A stretch of DNA of 15,488 nucleotides from PNAI01 sp964575715 (GTDB lineage Bacteria; Pseudomonadota; Alphaproteobacteria; Rhizobiales; Xanthobacteraceae): the NCBI GenBank assembly GCA_964575715.1, contig CAZNSG010000160.1:1-15488 (forward strand), written 5' to 3'. Under the pieces are notes generated by a model that saw nothing but the letters and a program-made list of their open reading frames with translations, was not told the origin of the DNA and searched no databases. This document shows, one piece after another, positions 14,077 through 15,488 of this stretch (position 1 is its first letter; each line of letters begins with the position of its first letter). A program made the translations under genes and the position numbers.

Positions 14077-14831
14077 TGGCGGCCAGCGACATCGAATGGA
14101 CCGAGGCGACGTGGAACCCGCTCGCCGGGTGCAAAATTGTCTCGCCCGGCTGCAGCAATTGTTATGCCATGCGCATGGCAGCGCGGCTGCAAGCGATGGG
14201 CATGGCGAAATACGCAGGCACGACGCGCAAGTCCGGCAAGCGGCATGTCTGGACCGGCATGGTGAATGTCGACCGCAACGCGCTCACCGCGCCGCTGACA
14301 TGGAAAAAGCCGCAGCGGATTTTCGTCAATTCCATGTCCGATCTTTTTCAGGAGAAGGCAGACGAGTCCTTCATCCGGCAAGTCTGGCGCGTGATGGAAC
14401 GCGCGCACTGGCATTCGTTCCAGATTCTGACCAAGCGGCCCGAGCGCATGCTTGCGCTTCTGTCGCGGCCCGATTTCCCGGTGCTCCCCAATGTCTGGCT
14501 CGGAACTTCCGTCGAAAGCGAAGATTACCTTGAGCGGATCGCCATGCTGCGCCGCGTTCCGGCGCGCGTGCGCTTTATCTCGTTCGAGCCATTGCTCGGG
14601 CCGATCCTCGATCCCGATCTCTCCGATATTCATTGGGCCATCGTCGGCGGAGAGTCCGGGCCGCGCGCAAGGCCCATGCAGGAATGGTGGGTTGAGGAAT
14701 TGCACGATGCTTGCGAGCGCCAGCACGTCGCGTTCTTCTTCAAGCAGTGGGGCGGGCCGCGCAAGAAACGCACCGGGCGGCTGTTCAGGGATCGCACCTG
14801 GGACGACTATCCGAGCGTCGTGACAGCATGA
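14076..14831 (+). CDS. Gp37/Gp68-family (DUF5131) three-Cys-motif protein
   Basis: A 251-residue protein. The N-terminal signature EWTEATWNPLAGC...GCSNCYAMRMA contains Cys19-x6-Cys26-x2-Cys29, which could hold an iron-sulfur cluster as in radical-SAM enzymes, although the spacing is not the classic Cx3Cx2C. Later conserved segments are FVNSMSDLFQ, ILTKRPERM, NVWLGTSVES, VRFISFEPLLGPI and WAIVGGESGPRARPM, giving alternating strands and helices that suggest a TIM-like barrel. The family was named from phage proteins and also occurs on bacterial chromosomes, commonly with TcmP. The biochemical role is unknown; a radical or SAM-type nucleic-acid modification is inference. It overlaps tcmP by one base and is followed 7 bases later by hicA. 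Confidence 0.87.
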   Translation: MAASDIEWTEATWNPLAGCKIVSPGCSNCYAMRMAARLQAMGMAKYAGTTRKSGKRHVWTGMVNVDRNALTAPLTWKKPQRIFVNSMSDLFQEKADESFIRQVWRVMERAHWHSFQILTKRPERMLALLSRPDFPVLPNVWLGTSVESEDYLERIAMLRRVPARVRFISFEPLLGPILDPDLSDIHWAIVGGESGPRARPMQEWWVEELHDACERQHVAFFFKQWGGPRKKRTGRLFRDRTWDDYPSVVTA

Positions 14832-14838
14832 GGGCGCG

Positions 14839-15033
14839 GTGAAGGTCGGCGAGGTCATTCGCTTGCTGGAAAACGATGGCTGGTTCCTCGTTGCGACGCG
14901 GGGAAGCCACCGGCAATACAAGCACCCGATGAAGCCTGGACGTGTTACAGTGGCGGGCAAGCCATCGGAGGATTTGGCGCCGGGTACGCTCAACAGCATT
15001 TTGAAGCAATCCGGCCTGAAGGAGAAACGTTGA
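14839..15033 (+). CDS. hicA: HicA-type mRNA interferase toxin
   Basis: A 64-residue toxin with the double-stranded-RNA-binding-like HicA fold. The signature LLENDGWFLVATRGSHRQYK contains His24 in GSHRQ, the catalytic residue position of HicA ribonucleases, and RVTVAGKPSEDLAPGTLNSI is the conserved second half. HicA toxins cleave mRNA and stop growth when free of HicB. It starts with GTG, with AGGG of the preceding stop region as ribosome site. The stop TGA overlaps the hicB ATG (TGATG). It lies inside a putative operon between the three-Cys pair and a DNA methyltransferase. Confidence 0.92.
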   Translation: MKVGEVIRLLENDGWFLVATRGSHRQYKHPMKPGRVTVAGKPSEDLAPGTLNSILKQSGLKEKR

Positions 15034-15239
15034 TGCGCTATGCGATCGTGATCGAGAAGGCGGATGGAAATTACTCGGCCTATGTGCCGGACCTGCCGGG
15101 TTGCGTGGCGACCGGCGCGACGGTTGCAGCGGTCGAGGCGGAAATACGCGAGGCGGTTCGCTTTCACATCGAGGGGCTCAAGGCCGACGGGCTCGCGATA
15201 CCCGCGCCGACCAGCATCGCCGACTACATCGAGGCGTGA
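15033..15239 (+). CDS. hicB: HicB-type antitoxin, short form
   Basis: A 68-residue antitoxin. RYAIVIEKADGNYSAYVPDLPGC is the hallmark of the partially degraded RNase H-like HicB fold, and TVAAVEAEIREAVRFHIEGL is the following helix. It binds and masks HicA. No ribbon-helix-helix or HTH DNA-binding extension is present, so autoregulation must differ from that of longer HicB proteins. The ATG at 15033 is used, with GGAGAAA about 6 bases before it; a TTG immediately upstream would add one residue. Eight bases separate it from the methyltransferase gene. Confidence 0.92.
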   Translation: MRYAIVIEKADGNYSAYVPDLPGCVATGATVAAVEAEIREAVRFHIEGLKADGLAIPAPTSIADYIEA

Positions 15240-15247
15240 CTATCCAT

Positions 15248-15488
15248 ATGCCCAAGACGCCTTCCGCCAACACGCTCTACTACGGCGACAATCTCGATAT
15301 TTTGCGCGAGTATGTCGCCGACGAGTCGGTCGATCTGGTCTATCTCGACCCGCCGTTCAACTCCAACGCCATCTACAACGTGCTGTTCAAGTCGCCGGCC
15401 GGCGAGGGCAGCCAGGCGCAGATCGAGGCGTTCGAGGACACCTGGCACTGGAACCACCACGCCGAGGACGCCTTCGACCAGGTGATCA
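15248..15488 (+). CDS. N6-adenine-type site-specific DNA methyltransferase (5' part, cut by window edge)
   Basis: An open frame runs from the ATG at 15248 to the window end with no stop; 80 residues are visible. The start NTLYYGDNLDILREYVADES followed by VDLVYLDPPFNSNAIYN contains the catalytic DPPF motif (residues 34-37) early in the protein. That places it in the group (beta-type order) that includes type III Mod subunits and many orphan or BREX-like adenine methylases. The SAM-binding motif would be expected beyond the edge. It follows hicB by 8 bases in the same direction, so it is probably in the same operon. Whether a restriction or helicase partner follows cannot be seen. Confidence 0.88.
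   Translation, partial: MPKTPSANTLYYGDNLDILREYVADESVDLVYLDPPFNSNAIYNVLFKSPAGEGSQAQIEAFEDTWHWNHHAEDAFDQVI

Noticed and set aside
13908..15167. 419-residue minus-strand open frame over tcmP, DUF5131, hicA and hicB
   Set aside because: It runs antisense across four recognisable genes and has low-complexity composition typical of a mirror frame.
1..15488. tRNA or rRNA genes
   Set aside because: No stretch with tRNA T-loop/acceptor pattern or rRNA sequence was recognised on reading; a tRNAscan run would settle it.

Overview
The window looks like chromosomal DNA of an alphaproteobacterium of the Hyphomicrobiales (Bradyrhizobium/Nitrobacteraceae-like). The evidence is GC-rich coding DNA, a Ros/MucR-type regulator, the mnmE-parS-mnmG arrangement of alphaproteobacterial origin regions, and several short palindromic intergenic repeats of a kind common in that group. 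Two parS sites between mnmE and mnmG suggest that it lies near the replication origin, although rsmG-parA-parB, expected after mnmG, is missing.

Layout. Positions 1-1243 hold a complete IS630-type insertion sequence whose transposase needs a -1 frameshift. Then come a TauE/SafE-type membrane transporter (1554-2303) and a predicted exported SAM-methyltransferase-like protein (2549-3379). The stretch 3380-4419 is a graveyard of mobile DNA: a 168-bp element with 23-bp inverted ends, a transposase N-terminal remnant, and a 211-bp palindromic element that abuts the remnant. A Ros/MucR-family regulator with a degenerate zinc site (4420-4836) converges on a NERD nuclease-SF1 helicase fusion (5274-7160, minus), a plausible single-gene phage-defence protein.

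Core genes follow: mnmE (7663-9036), two parS sites (9083-9147) and mnmG (9209-11092). MnmE and MnmG together modify U34 of certain tRNAs.

Downstream of mnmG the content is accessory. A minus-strand pair (DUF5678-like protein, then retropepsin-like aspartic protease) is split exactly by a second palindromic element related to the one at 3770-3980. A 32-bp tandem repeat, a VapBC toxin-antitoxin pair with a palindromic operator, and a short relic of an HTH antitoxin follow.

The last 2.3 kb (13213 to the right edge) is a tight same-strand gene run: tcmP (three-Cys-motif partner), its Gp37/Gp68-family three-Cys protein, hicA, hicB, and the start of an N6-adenine DNA methyltransferase cut by the window edge. 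Overlapping or nearly touching ends suggest one operon. This cassette is the best candidate for a poorly described system: an uncharacterised Cys-rich/SAM-like enzyme pair linked to an RNase toxin-antitoxin and a DNA-modification enzyme. All functional assignments come from reading motifs in the sequence; no database search was run.
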